Below are positions 38,685 to 47,606 of a stretch of 64,000 nt of DNA, piece by piece; within the stretch, counting starts at the first letter, position 1; each line of letters starts with the position of its first letter. The position numbers and the translations under genes are program-made. The notes beneath the pieces were generated by a model. That model did no database searches and had not been told where the DNA came from. It worked only from the letters and a program-made list of their open reading frames with translations. The DNA comes from Motiliproteus sediminis. Its GTDB lineage: Bacteria; Pseudomonadota; Gammaproteobacteria; Pseudomonadales; Balneatricaceae. The stretch covers positions 744,001-808,000 of the forward strand of contig NZ_JAERQK010000001.1 in NCBI RefSeq assembly GCF_017912535.1, written 5' to 3'.

Positions 38685-41387
38685 ATGCCATCAAAATCGT
38701 CCAGAAAAAGCCACCGTCGCGCCAGCAATCCGCCAGCGGCCCCCGTTACGGTTGTTGGTATCGGTGCGTCTGCTGGCGGGCTGGAAGCGCTGGCGCTGTT
38801 TCTAGCCGCCATTCCGGTCGATTCTGGCCTGGCGTTTGTGGTGGTGCAGCACCAGGACCCCGACCATCAGGGGGCACTACCAGGATTACTGCAGCGCGCG
38901 ACAACACTGGCGGTCGTTCAGATCGAGGACGGCGCCCGGGTCGAATCGAATCGGGTGTACCTGATCCCTCCCGACCGCGATCTGGCACTGGTGAACGGCA
39001 CCCTACGGTTGCAGGAACCCACCTCACCACGGGGGCTACGTCTGCCGATCGATGGCTTTTTCCGTACCTTGGCCGATGACCAGCAGAACCGTAGCGTCGG
39101 TGTGGTGCTGTCCGGCATGGGCTCAGACGGCACCCAGGGGCTGGGAGCGATCAGAGAGCGCGCAGGAACAGGTTTTGTGCAGGAGCCGGCAACCGCCAAA
39201 TTTGACAGCATGCCACGTAGCGCCATCGCTGCCGGTTTTGCCGATGTGGTAGCCCCCCCTGACGCGCTGCCGGGCAAGATCATCGCTTACTTGAAGCATC
39301 GGCCCAATCCCATGCCACAGCCCTCCCCCCAGCTTTCGGACCCGGAGCGCAACGGCATTGACCAGATTGTCCGGCTCCTGTGCGCCCAGACGGGTCACGA
39401 CTTCGCCAGCTATAAGAAAAGTACCCTCTATCGGCGTATTGAGCGCCGTATGGGCCTGCATCGTCTACCGGATATCGGCGCCTACCAGCATTACCTGCAG
39501 TCCAACCACCAGGAAGTGATGTTGCTTTTCAACGAGCTGCTCATCGGCGTCACTCATTTCTTTCGTGACCCGGAGGCATGGCAACAGCTCCAAAGCGAGG
39601 TTATGCCCGCCCTGTTGGCGCAGTACCCCATGGGGGCCGCACTGCGCGCTTGGACGCCGGCCTGCTCCACCGGTGAAGAGGCCTATACCCTCGCCATCGT
39701 GTTTTGCGAGGCGTTGGCACAATGCTGCCCGAGCGTTGACTATTCGCTGCAGATTTTTGCCACGGATCTGGACGCTGACGCCATCGCGCAGGCACGTCGC
39801 GGGGTCTACCCAGCCAGTATCGCGGTTGCCATGCCGGAGTCGCTGCTCCAACGCTACTTCACCCAAGAAGAGAGCGGTTACCGGGTCTGCGAATCGATCC
39901 GCGAGATGGTGGTGTTTGCCACCCAAAATCTGGTCATGGACCCACCCTTTACCAAATTAGATATAATCACCTGCCGTAACCTGCTGATCTACCTAGAAAC
40001 GGATCTGCAAAAGAAAGTGCTGTCGCTGCTGCATTACAGTCTCAAACCCGACGGCTTCCTGTTGCTTGGCTGCTCGGAAACGGTCGGGGCGGCTAGCAGT
40101 CTGTTCAATACGTTAACGGGGAAAAACCGCATCTACCGGCGCAAGGAGATCTATACCCAGCCCCTCTTGGTCGATTTTCCTGCCACTATTAATCCCAGTT
40201 TGAGAGGCCTTGTGGATACTACCGACGTTATGCCGACATCTCCCACCCCCGCCAACCTGCAGCCCCTCACTGAGCAACTGCTGCTCCAGCGGTTTTCACC
40301 GGCCGCGGTACTGACCACCGAGCAGGGGGATATCGTCTACATCAGCGGCAAAACCGGCAAATACCTCGAGCCGGCCGCCGGCAAAGCCAACCTCAACATA
40401 TTCGCCATGGCGCGCGAGGGGCTGGCAGGCTCGCTGAACGCGGCTTTCTTGCGCGCCGTTCGCGAGCGCAAAGAGGTCGTACTGGCCAATCAGAAGGTGG
40501 GGCCCGAGAGAGAGGCGCTCAGGGTCAAGGTTAGCGTATCTCCGTTATCAGAGCCCGCGCCCCTGGCCTCCATGGTATTGATTACCTTCGTTGATCTTCC
40601 CCTGTTACCTTTCAGCCCAACACCGAACAAGACCCGGGGCGGTACAGACCAGGAGCAGGCACTGGCCACGCTGACCGAGGAGCTGAACCTGGCCCACCTG
40701 GAACTGCAAACCACCCGCGAAGAGATGCAACGCTCCCAGGAACAGCTCAAGTCAGCCAACGAGGAACTGCAGTCCACCAACGAAGAGTTGCAGTCCACCA
40801 ACGAAGAGCTGACCACATCGCGGGAAGAGATGCAGTCGATGAATGAGGAGCTGCAAACCGTTAATCAGGAACTGCAGGCCAAAGTGGAAGAGCTGTCTCT
40901 GGCCAGTGACGACATGAAGAACCTGCTCAACAGCACCAATATCGCCACGCTGTTCTTGGACGACGAGCTACGGGTGCGGCGCTTCACCCCCCAGATCACG
41001 GAGCTGTTCAAGCTGAGACCGGGCGATGCCGGTCGGCCGATTACCGACTTGGCGTCAGAGTTGGAATACGATCAACTGACCAGCGACGCCAGTAGCGTGT
41101 TGGATACCCTGATCTTCAAGGAACGTGAAGTGATGAGTCGTGACGGCCGCTGGTTCCGCATGCGGATCATGCCGTACCGCGCTCATAGTAACCGGATCGA
41201 CGGGGTGGTCATCACCTTTATCGATATCAGTGCCATCAAGGCGCTGGAGCTGTCACTCCATGATGCCCTTCAGGTGCTGCAAGACAAAGTCGCCGAGCAA
41301 GCCTCCGATCTGGATCGAGCCAACGTGCTCGAAACCAGACTGCGCGATGCCAAGGCGCTGTTGGAACAACGCCTGCGACAAGAATGA
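38685..41387 (+). CDS. CheB-CheR fusion with coiled coil and C-terminal PAS domain
   Basis: 900 residues from ATG 38685 (GGGGG seven bases before it; an in-frame ATG at 38595 would add 30 residues). Domains: CheB methylesterase (about 20-200) with GIGASAGGLEAL, VVQHQDPDH and LSGMGSDGTQG supplying the Ser-His-Asp triad; CheR methyltransferase (about 220-480) with HFFRDPEAW, the SAM site ACSTGEEAYTLAI near 325 and ITCRNLLIYLE; a heptad coiled coil (about 660-745) with repeated ANEELQSTNEELQ units; and PAS (about 745-865). No histidine kinase module or receiver domain. No che genes are nearby, so it may not serve flagellar chemotaxis. Confidence 0.93.
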   Translation: MPSKSSRKSHRRASNPPAAPVTVVGIGASAGGLEALALFLAAIPVDSGLAFVVVQHQDPDHQGALPGLLQRATTLAVVQIEDGARVESNRVYLIPPDRDLALVNGTLRLQEPTSPRGLRLPIDGFFRTLADDQQNRSVGVVLSGMGSDGTQGLGAIRERAGTGFVQEPATAKFDSMPRSAIAAGFADVVAPPDALPGKIIAYLKHRPNPMPQPSPQLSDPERNGIDQIVRLLCAQTGHDFASYKKSTLYRRIERRMGLHRLPDIGAYQHYLQSNHQEVMLLFNELLIGVTHFFRDPEAWQQLQSEVMPALLAQYPMGAALRAWTPACSTGEEAYTLAIVFCEALAQCCPSVDYSLQIFATDLDADAIAQARRGVYPASIAVAMPESLLQRYFTQEESGYRVCESIREMVVFATQNLVMDPPFTKLDIITCRNLLIYLETDLQKKVLSLLHYSLKPDGFLLLGCSETVGAASSLFNTLTGKNRIYRRKEIYTQPLLVDFPATINPSLRGLVDTTDVMPTSPTPANLQPLTEQLLLQRFSPAAVLTTEQGDIVYISGKTGKYLEPAAGKANLNIFAMAREGLAGSLNAAFLRAVRERKEVVLANQKVGPEREALRVKVSVSPLSEPAPLASMVLITFVDLPLLPFSPTPNKTRGGTDQEQALATLTEELNLAHLELQTTREEMQRSQEQLKSANEELQSTNEELQSTNEELTTSREEMQSMNEELQTVNQELQAKVEELSLASDDMKNLLNSTNIATLFLDDELRVRRFTPQITELFKLRPGDAGRPITDLASELEYDQLTSDASSVLDTLIFKEREVMSRDGRWFRMRIMPYRAHSNRIDGVVITFIDISAIKALELSLHDALQVLQDKVAEQASDLDRANVLETRLRDAKALLEQRLRQE

Positions 41388-41506
41388 GAGCCGCACGGGG
41401 GTGGACCGGCAGCAGTTGAGAAGCGGCTATACCGCCACACCTCGACGCAGCCCCGTTCTGGTCAGGTTTAACCAGCGCTTGCTAGCCGCCACTAGGGTGC
41501 CTGATA

Positions 41507-42955
41507 TCACTGGTTGACAATAACGATCTCTACGCGACGATTTTCGGCACGGCCTTCGCGGGTGTCGTTGCTCGCTACCGGCCGGGTTTCGCCAAATCCG
41601 CGCGCCATCATCTTGGCTTGGTCGACCCCACCGACCTCCATCAAAAATTGCGAAACCTTCTCCGCACGCGCCTGGGAGAGCGCCTGGTTGTTGGCGTCAT
41701 TGCCGGTCGCATCGGTGTGTCCGCTGACCTCGATAGTGGCATCGGGGAAGGTGTTAACGGCCCGCACGAGTTTGTTCATCAGTGGAAAATTAGCCGCCTG
41801 AATCTCACTGTGGCCCGAGGGGTAGTCAAAGCCATGCACGGAGATCAAAATATTCTTCCGCTGGCGATATACTTTGGCCTCCTGATCGTCAAACATCGCC
41901 TGCACCCTTTCGAAGCGCTCCCGCTCGGCTTGCTCCAGTTGGCTAATCTGCTGCCGCTGCTGCGCGGTGGTCTTCATCTGGGTCTGGTATGCCGCCATCT
42001 GAGCCACGGTTTGCTGCTCGGCTTTCTGCACTTGATTGCGCACCGCATCGCGCTCGCTGACCAGATCGCCGACCGCTTTTCGCAAACCGCCGACCACTTT
42101 ATCGCTGGGTTGATTGAACGGTAGGGGGGTGCCCAGGGGCGTATTGATCATCGCGAGTTGCTGCTGATGCCAGAGCACCACCTCCTCAAGGTCATAATCA
42201 CGGCGGTTGAAGTCTTTGATGGTTTCAGTGATCGCTGCGCTCTGCTGTGCCTGCCAGCGGGCGTTGGATGCGTGCATTTCCGCTTTGTCGGTCTGGGTCC
42301 GGTCGGCATCCAGGATCGACAGGGCTAATCGCATCTCCTCCTCAGCCTGAGCCAGAGTTTGGGGGGCATACTTTTCCGCCCCGTGCTGCTTGGCCGAGCT
42401 GATGGCTGACCTGGCCTGGTCAATGGTGCTCTGCTTCAGGGCTAGCAGCTCAAGCTGCGAATACCCGGCAAGCAGCTTGGGACGGCTCCGCTTGACCTGT
42501 TCCAGCCGGCCTTGCTCCACCAGCGCAGTGGTCGCTTTCAAATCGTTGTCCAGCTCAGCCCATTGCTTGCTGGGCAGCGTGTTGGCGCCGGCGTTATAGG
42601 CACGATCACGCTTGCTCAACACATCGGCGAGAAGCTCACGACTGAGCTGGGAGTCCCGCTCCAGCACGGCGATCGTTTGCAGTCCGGCCGCAGCGGCAGC
42701 CGTTGCCGCAGTGCGGTCCTGGGTACGTGCCGCTTTGGTCGCCCGCTTCAGCAACCCTCCCGCTTTGGCGTAGCTTTGCGGTGCCAGCAGTTCGGCATCG
42801 TCTATGCCCACCTGCTGGTAGGCAGTGTCCAGACGACTGACGGAAGGATATTGATCGAGCATCTGCTCGTGGGTCAGCTGTGGCTGCGAGGCGCAGCCTC
42901 CCAGTCCCGTGACCAGGGCCAAAACCAACCCGGATCGATGAATGATGGTCTTCAT
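41507..42955 (-). CDS. OmpA-family outer-membrane lipoprotein
   Basis: 482 residues from ATG 42955, which has AAGGAG at good spacing. The signal ends in the lipobox LGGC with Cys21 as the acylated residue. A long helical, Gln- and Ala-rich periplasmic region (about 40-360, with DUF4398-like repeats) leads to a C-terminal OmpA peptidoglycan-binding domain (about 370-480) with IEVSGHTDATGNDANNQALS and RGFGETRPVASNDTREGRAENRRVEI. The Asp and Arg that hold diaminopimelate are present. It probably tethers the outer membrane to peptidoglycan. Confidence 0.9.
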   Translation of the reverse strand: MKTIIHRSGLVLALVTGLGGCASQPQLTHEQMLDQYPSVSRLDTAYQQVGIDDAELLAPQSYAKAGGLLKRATKAARTQDRTAATAAAAAGLQTIAVLERDSQLSRELLADVLSKRDRAYNAGANTLPSKQWAELDNDLKATTALVEQGRLEQVKRSRPKLLAGYSQLELLALKQSTIDQARSAISSAKQHGAEKYAPQTLAQAEEEMRLALSILDADRTQTDKAEMHASNARWQAQQSAAITETIKDFNRRDYDLEEVVLWHQQQLAMINTPLGTPLPFNQPSDKVVGGLRKAVGDLVSERDAVRNQVQKAEQQTVAQMAAYQTQMKTTAQQRQQISQLEQAERERFERVQAMFDDQEAKVYRQRKNILISVHGFDYPSGHSEIQAANFPLMNKLVRAVNTFPDATIEVSGHTDATGNDANNQALSQARAEKVSQFLMEVGGVDQAKMMARGFGETRPVASNDTREGRAENRRVEIVIVNQ

Positions 42956-43085
42956 GTAAATGCTCCTTAGCGAGAGTATGTAATGCCCAGCTCCATTGAG
43001 AGCGCAGCCGAAGGCCAACTCAGGGCGGGGTTACGAGGAGGCTCACCGGGCGAACCGCCGAGTATCTCAACGCAAACTCAAAAGC

Positions 43086-43280
43086 CTATTCGGTTTGGTT
43101 ATCTAAGCTTGCCGGCCGCTGTCGATCCGGTTTGGGAGCAAGCGCGCCGTCTTGGCAGGCGACCGACGCCGAAGGGTCGGCCTTGGTGTAGATTCCAGCC
43201 CCCTGGGGTTCTCCCTGGGAGGACGTTTCGCTGGCCGTACCTGGCCCGGTGGGCGCGTCTTGTTGGCTTGGCTTATTCAT
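43086..43280 (-). CDS. Small hydrophilic protein (MNKP type, copy B)
   Basis: 64 residues starting MNKPSQQDAPTGPG, rich in Gln, Ser, Pro, Gly and Ala, with no membrane segment. The ATG at 43280 follows GCAGAGGTTGTT. The frame remains open for 78 more codons upstream, but the strong leader match with the ORF at 37397-37579 points to 43280 as the true start. No family recognised. Confidence 0.48.
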   Translation of the reverse strand: MNKPSQQDAPTGPGTASETSSQGEPQGAGIYTKADPSASVACQDGALAPKPDRQRPASLDNQTE

Positions 43281-43756
43281 AACAACCTCTGCGACGTCCG
43301 GCACCGACGTAGTTGCAGGTAACCGGTCTGGTGAGGGTAAGTCCATACGCCCTGTGGGTCGGTGCGCTGGCGCACACTGGGTCTTGGCTACAGCCGGTAA
43401 CGCATTATTGTCCACCACCGATGGGGCGCCCCCCGGTTTGGCGTTGCCGGTAATCGGCGGCGTGAGCAAATAAACCCTGCCCCCAATGCAAGTGAATAGC
43501 ACTTTCTTGGCCACCGCTCGGCGCCGTGGTCAGCAATTGGTGTCTTTGGTGTTTAACTCTTTTTTTGCCTTCACAGGCATCCTCAATCTTATTCCCCAGG
43601 TCAGTTGCTGCTTTATCAACACTCTGACCCGCCTTTTCTCATTCTTGGGCAGGCGGCGGGCGGCATCGACCACATACCCGGCTCAACATTTCATCCGTTC
43701 ATTTGCCCAAGCACACAGCCGGTACAAGATCCTTGGCCGGCGAATTGATCAGGCCT
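43281..43756. other. Spacer between small ORF and trhA-like gene
   Basis: About 475 bases with no gene I can support. Frames that remain open here lack ribosome sites. It should hold the promoter of the leftward small ORF. Confidence 0.3.
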
Positions 43757-44383
43757 TCAGTGAACATACCCGATAACGGAAATAAAATGGCTAATGGAAC
43801 CCAGCATCACAAAGAGATGCCAGATTCCGTGGGCGTAGCGCAGCTTTGCTTGATGGTCCAGTACATAGAACAGAATGCCGACCGTATAGCTGAGCCCGCC
43901 AATGTTGAGCCAGATAAAACCCGGTGTAGCAATCTGCGCCTTGAGCTGCTCATATTCCAATACGCAGGCCCACCCCATGCTCAGGTAGAGGATCACCTGC
44001 AACAGCTCGATCCGACGGGGAATCAGCAAGTCAACCAACAGGCCGACAAAACCCAGCCCCCAGATAAAAGCCAGCATCTGTAGGCCGTTGCCGGGGCGCA
44101 GCGACACCAGCATATAGGGAGTGTAGGTACCCGCGATCAGCAGGTAGATCGCGCAGTGATCGAGCTTCTGCAACACCCGCTTGATTCGGGGGGAGCTAAC
44201 GCTGTGATACAGAGTCGACAGGGTGTAAAGAAGAACCAGCGCCATGCCGAAAACCGTAAAACTGATGATCATCCACGGGTCCCGATGCTGAATGCTGACG
44301 GTCAGCAGCGCACCGAAGCCCATCACTGCCAACACGGCTCCCACCAAGTGAGTGATGCTGTTGAATTTTTCTCCGTAGTACAT
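43757..44383 (-). CDS. trhA: Hemolysin III family / PAQR-type membrane protein (TrhA-like)
   Basis: 208 residues with seven membrane spans. PAQR/HlyIII signature residues are seen: YGEKFNSITHLVGAVLA, LYHSVSSPRIKRVLQKLDH (the Ser-His-Asp zinc site), and the C-terminal HGIWHLFVMLGSISHFISV pair of histidines. Family members alter membrane fluidity or act as zinc-dependent hydrolases; true hemolysin activity is unproven in most. The call rests on family motifs. Confidence 0.92.
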   Translation of the reverse strand: MYYGEKFNSITHLVGAVLAVMGFGALLTVSIQHRDPWMIISFTVFGMALVLLYTLSTLYHSVSSPRIKRVLQKLDHCAIYLLIAGTYTPYMLVSLRPGNGLQMLAFIWGLGFVGLLVDLLIPRRIELLQVILYLSMGWACVLEYEQLKAQIATPGFIWLNIGGLSYTVGILFYVLDHQAKLRYAHGIWHLFVMLGSISHFISVIGYVH

Positions 44384-44620
44384 GGTGCAGATGGTCCCAA
44401 ATTGGCGCCGTTAGCGTCGTCGACACGGTAAGAATAGAACGAGACGGATTGCTTTCGATCAGCGCGGTTCACGTGCCCGTCCTGCGGATGGACCCGACCG
44501 TGGCTGTCCATGAACACCATGTGCGCTTGCGCACAGACTCAACCCCCGGACTGAACCAACATAGAGCCAATAGTCGGTGGCCCCGCAGAGCCAGATTAAA
44601 ACCCATCGAGAGGTAGAACC

Positions 44621-44797
44621 ATGCTGTATTTAACCTTCGTATTTTTCATTATTGCGCTGGTCGCAGGGGTCCTGGGCTTTACCGGAATCGCTGCCGGTGC
44701 CGTCGAGGTCGCCAAGATCTTGTTCCTGGTGTTTTTGGTGCTGTTTATCGCCTCCTTGATCCTCGGGAGAAGGCGCCGCCGCACAGTGAATAGATGA
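44621..44797 (+). CDS. DUF1328 (UPF0391) small membrane protein
   Basis: 58 residues, two hydrophobic helices (about 3-24 and 30-49) ending in a run of five Arg. The sequence [20 protein letters not shown] with [12 protein letters not shown] is diagnostic of the UPF0391/DUF1328 family, stress-induced miniproteins of the inner membrane. GAGAGGTAG precedes the ATG. It sits one base before the first transglutaminase-like gene, so the two are cotranscribed. Confidence 0.9.
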   Translation: MLYLTFVFFIIALVAGVLGFTGIAAGAVEVAKILFLVFLVLFIASLILGRRRRRTVNR

Positions 44798-44798
44798 T

Positions 44799-45587
44799 AT
44801 GTGGTTACGTACCCGTTGCGATCTGACCTTCGAGCTTGAGATCGAGACCCCGTTCATACTTATGCTGCGGCCGCGTAGTGGCGCCAATCAATGGGTCTCG
44901 CGCGAGGAATACCAGGTGGAACCGCAGGTGCCGGTATTCGAATTCACCGATCGCTACGGCAACCTGTGCCAGCGCTTGGTCGCACCACCAGGTCCCTTTG
45001 CAGTCCGCACCGTGGCTGACCTGAAGGTCGCCGATGAGATCGACCGCGCCCTTCGCGCGCCCTTTGTCAAGGTGCAGCACCTGCCTGATGGGGTGCTGTG
45101 CTACCTGCTGCCGAGTCGCTACTGCGAGTCCGACCACTTCAACGAAATGGCCACCGAAATCAGCGCCGGAGAACGCTTGGGCTACGACCAGGTGGCGGCG
45201 ATCGAAACCTGGTTACGCACCACCTACCGCTACGCGCCGGGCAGCACCAGCTCCACCCTGTCGGCGGTGGAGGTGAATGCCAGGCAGGTTGCCATCTGCC
45301 GTGATCTGGCCCATCTAGGCATCGCCCTGTGCCGCGCCCTCAGTATTCCAGCGCGGATGGTAGTGGGCTATCTGCACCGTCTGGAGCCGATGGATCTGCA
45401 CGCATGGTTTGAGGCCTACGTGGGTAATCGCTGGTATACCTTCGACGCCACCCAAACTGAATTACATGGAGGCTATGTGGCCCTTGGCTACGGACGGGAT
45501 GCCGCCGATGTCGCGGTGTTCAACCAATTCGGGGCCATCCCTATTGCCACGCTGCAGCGGGTGCAGGTCGAGCTCCTGCGCGACTGA
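44799..45587 (+). CDS. Transglutaminase-like cysteine protease family protein (1)
   Basis: 262 residues. An N-terminal beta-rich region (about 1-110) is followed by a transglutaminase-like core with Cys in [19 protein letters not shown], His in [11 protein letters not shown] and Asp in YTFDATQ, the papain-like triad. Bacterial members are usually peptidases rather than crosslinkers. Start at ATG 44799, immediately after the DUF1328 gene; a second member follows after 51 bases. Confidence 0.88.
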   Translation: MWLRTRCDLTFELEIETPFILMLRPRSGANQWVSREEYQVEPQVPVFEFTDRYGNLCQRLVAPPGPFAVRTVADLKVADEIDRALRAPFVKVQHLPDGVLCYLLPSRYCESDHFNEMATEISAGERLGYDQVAAIETWLRTTYRYAPGSTSSTLSAVEVNARQVAICRDLAHLGIALCRALSIPARMVVGYLHRLEPMDLHAWFEAYVGNRWYTFDATQTELHGGYVALGYGRDAADVAVFNQFGAIPIATLQRVQVELLRD

Positions 45588-45638
45588 TCAGCCGGTGAGG
45601 GGCTGACGCAATCCATCCATTTCACGAGGATCGACAGT

Positions 45639-46484
45639 TTGCTATTTAATATTCAACATCACACTCGCTACGACTACTCACAGCCGGTGCGGTTGAGTCC
45701 GCAGCAGTTGCGCTTTCACCCGCGTGGCGATGGGTCGCAGCGGGTGATCGCACATCACCTCTGTATCAGCCCCACCCCGAGCGGGCAGAACGAATACCTC
45801 GATCTGGAAGGCAACCGCGTCACCCAGGTGTGGTTTGAAGGTGAGACCCAGCACCTGGAGGTCAGGCTTGAGATGCAGGTGGAGACCCTGCGCAAGAATG
45901 CGTTCGATTTCATGTTGGCGCCGCAATCAATGAGCCTGCCGATCAACCACGAGCAGGATTCGATTTGCGCCCGGGCTTATCTGGATCGCAGCCAAGCAGA
46001 CGACGCGGTGACGGCTTTTGCGGCGGAACTAAGCGTGGCAGTCGAGCGAGATACCCTGCGTTTTCTCGATCGCCTCAGTCGGCAGTTGTACGAGCAATTC
46101 ACCCAGATCCATCGACACTCCGGCGCGCCGCAGACTCCGGCGATCACCCTGCAAAGTCGCAGTGGTGCCTGTCGTGATCTTGCGGTGTTATTTGTCGACT
46201 GCTGTCGGGCCGAAGGTATCGCGGCACGTTTTGCCAGCGGATATCAGCAAGGCAATCTGCAAAGCGACCGTCGGGACCTGCACGCATGGCCTGAAGTGTA
46301 TCTGCCCGGCGCGGGCTGGCGCGGTTACGACCCGACCCAAGGGCACGCAGTCGCCGATACCCATGTGACCATCGCGGCGGCGGCGCAGGCGCGCGATACC
46401 CTGCCGGTGATCGGGGTGTTCGTCGGCGATGGGGCGAGCAGCGCGCTCGATTTTACCGTGCGCATCGATGTATCCGCCCCCTGA
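45639..46484 (+). CDS. Transglutaminase-like cysteine protease family protein (2)
   Basis: 281 residues from a TTG start, preceded by ACGAGGA. N-terminal beta domain (FNIQHHTRYDYSQPVRLSPQ, the family's bacterial N-terminal motif) and the catalytic core with Cys in SGACRDLAVLFVDCCR, His in RRDLHAWPEVYLPG and Asp in YDPTQG. It resembles proteins often found next to circularly permuted ATP-grasp/alpha-E genes, but none are in this window. Tandem with the related gene at 44799-45587, though the two are diverged. Confidence 0.88.
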   Translation: MLFNIQHHTRYDYSQPVRLSPQQLRFHPRGDGSQRVIAHHLCISPTPSGQNEYLDLEGNRVTQVWFEGETQHLEVRLEMQVETLRKNAFDFMLAPQSMSLPINHEQDSICARAYLDRSQADDAVTAFAAELSVAVERDTLRFLDRLSRQLYEQFTQIHRHSGAPQTPAITLQSRSGACRDLAVLFVDCCRAEGIAARFASGYQQGNLQSDRRDLHAWPEVYLPGAGWRGYDPTQGHAVADTHVTIAAAAQARDTLPVIGVFVGDGASSALDFTVRIDVSAP

Positions 46485-46609
46485 ATGGTATGACTTAGCA
46501 GGCCGTAGCGACATATTTAACTTGCCGGCTAACCAATCCGGAACTGTACTTACCCTAAAACCCGCCTCGTTTTGCCGTGGCGCTGTTTATCGCGACACAG
46601 GGATGAATC

Positions 46610-47344
46610 ATGTCTATCTCGCCGCAACAGAACCGTTTGCTGATGTCTCTGCCCGCCGCGGTTCAGCAGCGCCTGTTTCCCCATCTCGAGCCAGTCGCAC
46701 TGCCACTCGGCAAAGTGCTATACGAATCGGGGCAGGTTCAGCATCAAGTTATTTTCCCCACCGACGCCATAATTTCATTACTTAACGTGATGGAAAACGG
46801 CGCCTCGGCCGAGATTGCCGTGGTGGGCAACGAAGGGGTCGTTGGCGTGAGCTTATTTATGGGGGGTGCCAGCACCCCCAGCCGAGCCCTGGTGCAGAGC
46901 GCGGGATCCGCACTGCAGCTCTCGGCGTCACGCCTCAAGGATGAGTTTGATCGCCACGGGGAACTGTTGCTATTGCTACTGCGCTACACCCAGTCGCTGA
47001 TCACTCAGATGGCCCAGACCGCCGTGTGTAATCGCCATCACAGCATCGACCAGCAACTATGCCGCTGGTTGTTGCTGTCACTGGACCGTTTGCCGGGTGA
47101 CCAGTTGGTCATGACCCAGGAACTGATTGCCAACATGCTAGGAGTGCGCCGAGAAGGCGTCACTGAGGCGGCGGGTAAGTTACAGAAACTCGGCGTGATC
47201 GAGTACCATCGAGGGCATATCAGTGTGCTTGACCGTGCTCGGCTGGAAACGCTGAGTTGTGAGTGTTACGCCGTGGTAAAAAAGGAGACCGATCGATTGT
47301 TACCTTGGCATCCTGACACCCCGGCAACCGACCAGCCTACTTGA
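46610..47344 (+). CDS. Crp/Fnr-family transcriptional regulator
   Basis: 244 residues. A cyclic-nucleotide-binding-like beta roll (about 20-130; LGKVLYESGQVQHQVIFPTD) joins, through a long dimer helix (about 130-150), a winged helix-turn-helix (about 170-220) with MTQELIANMLGVRREGVTEA as recognition region. No N-terminal Fe-S cysteine cluster and no intact cAMP-pocket Arg-Ser pair is seen, so the effector is unknown. It lies 125 bases after the second transglutaminase gene. Confidence 0.88.
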   Translation: MSISPQQNRLLMSLPAAVQQRLFPHLEPVALPLGKVLYESGQVQHQVIFPTDAIISLLNVMENGASAEIAVVGNEGVVGVSLFMGGASTPSRALVQSAGSALQLSASRLKDEFDRHGELLLLLLRYTQSLITQMAQTAVCNRHHSIDQQLCRWLLLSLDRLPGDQLVMTQELIANMLGVRREGVTEAAGKLQKLGVIEYHRGHISVLDRARLETLSCECYAVVKKETDRLLPWHPDTPATDQPT

Positions 47345-47443
47345 GGCCTCTACCGCACGGGGCTCATTGGTGTGCTTTCTGACGAACAATTACTCCACGA
47401 CGACTATGTGCCCGTAGGAGCCACCAGTTCAGCATGAAACGGT

Positions 47444-47524
47444 GTCCGCTTTCAGGAATTCACGTTTTCTGAATCAGCGATGCGTTAGCGAAGGCTAACA
47501 GTCCGATAAGTTCGCATAGCGGAC
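47444..47524. ncRNA. Candidate structured RNA or palindromic element
   Basis: Complementary arms are arranged as a branched fold: GTCCGCT (47444-47450) with AGCGGAC (47518-47524); TTCAG (47451-47455) with CTGAA (47469-47473); ATGCG (47480-47484) with CGCAT (47513-47517); and TTAGC-GAAG-GCTAA (47485-47498). The arms nest as a three-way junction just before a terminator hairpin. This could be a small RNA, an mRNA 3' element or a repetitive palindrome. Confidence 0.38.
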
Positions 47525-47537
47525 TCCTGAAACAAAA

Positions 47538-47559
47538 GAACCCCGCTTTGGCGGGGTTC
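47538..47559 (-). terminator. Intrinsic terminator after the 158-residue protein gene
   Basis: GAACCCCGC and GCGGGGTTC form a nine-base stem with a four-base loop. On the minus strand it is followed by TTTTGTTT, a fair T-tract, so it mainly ends the leftward gene at 47607; it could also stop the rightward Crp-type transcript. Confidence 0.8.
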
Positions 47560-47606
47560 TTCATGCTAGGTCAGCCTTTCTTGAAGGGAGGCCAGAAGCC
47601 GACGAC

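Noticed and set aside
40750-40812. Short direct repeats (CAACGAAGAGTTGCAGTCCAC type)
   Set aside because: They encode the heptad coiled coil of the CheB-CheR fusion and are not an independent repeat or CRISPR.
43281-43514. Upstream extension of the small MNKP ORF (copy B) to an ATG at 43514
   Set aside because: The internal ATG at 43280 has the ribosome site and leader shared with copy A; the extension has no such support.
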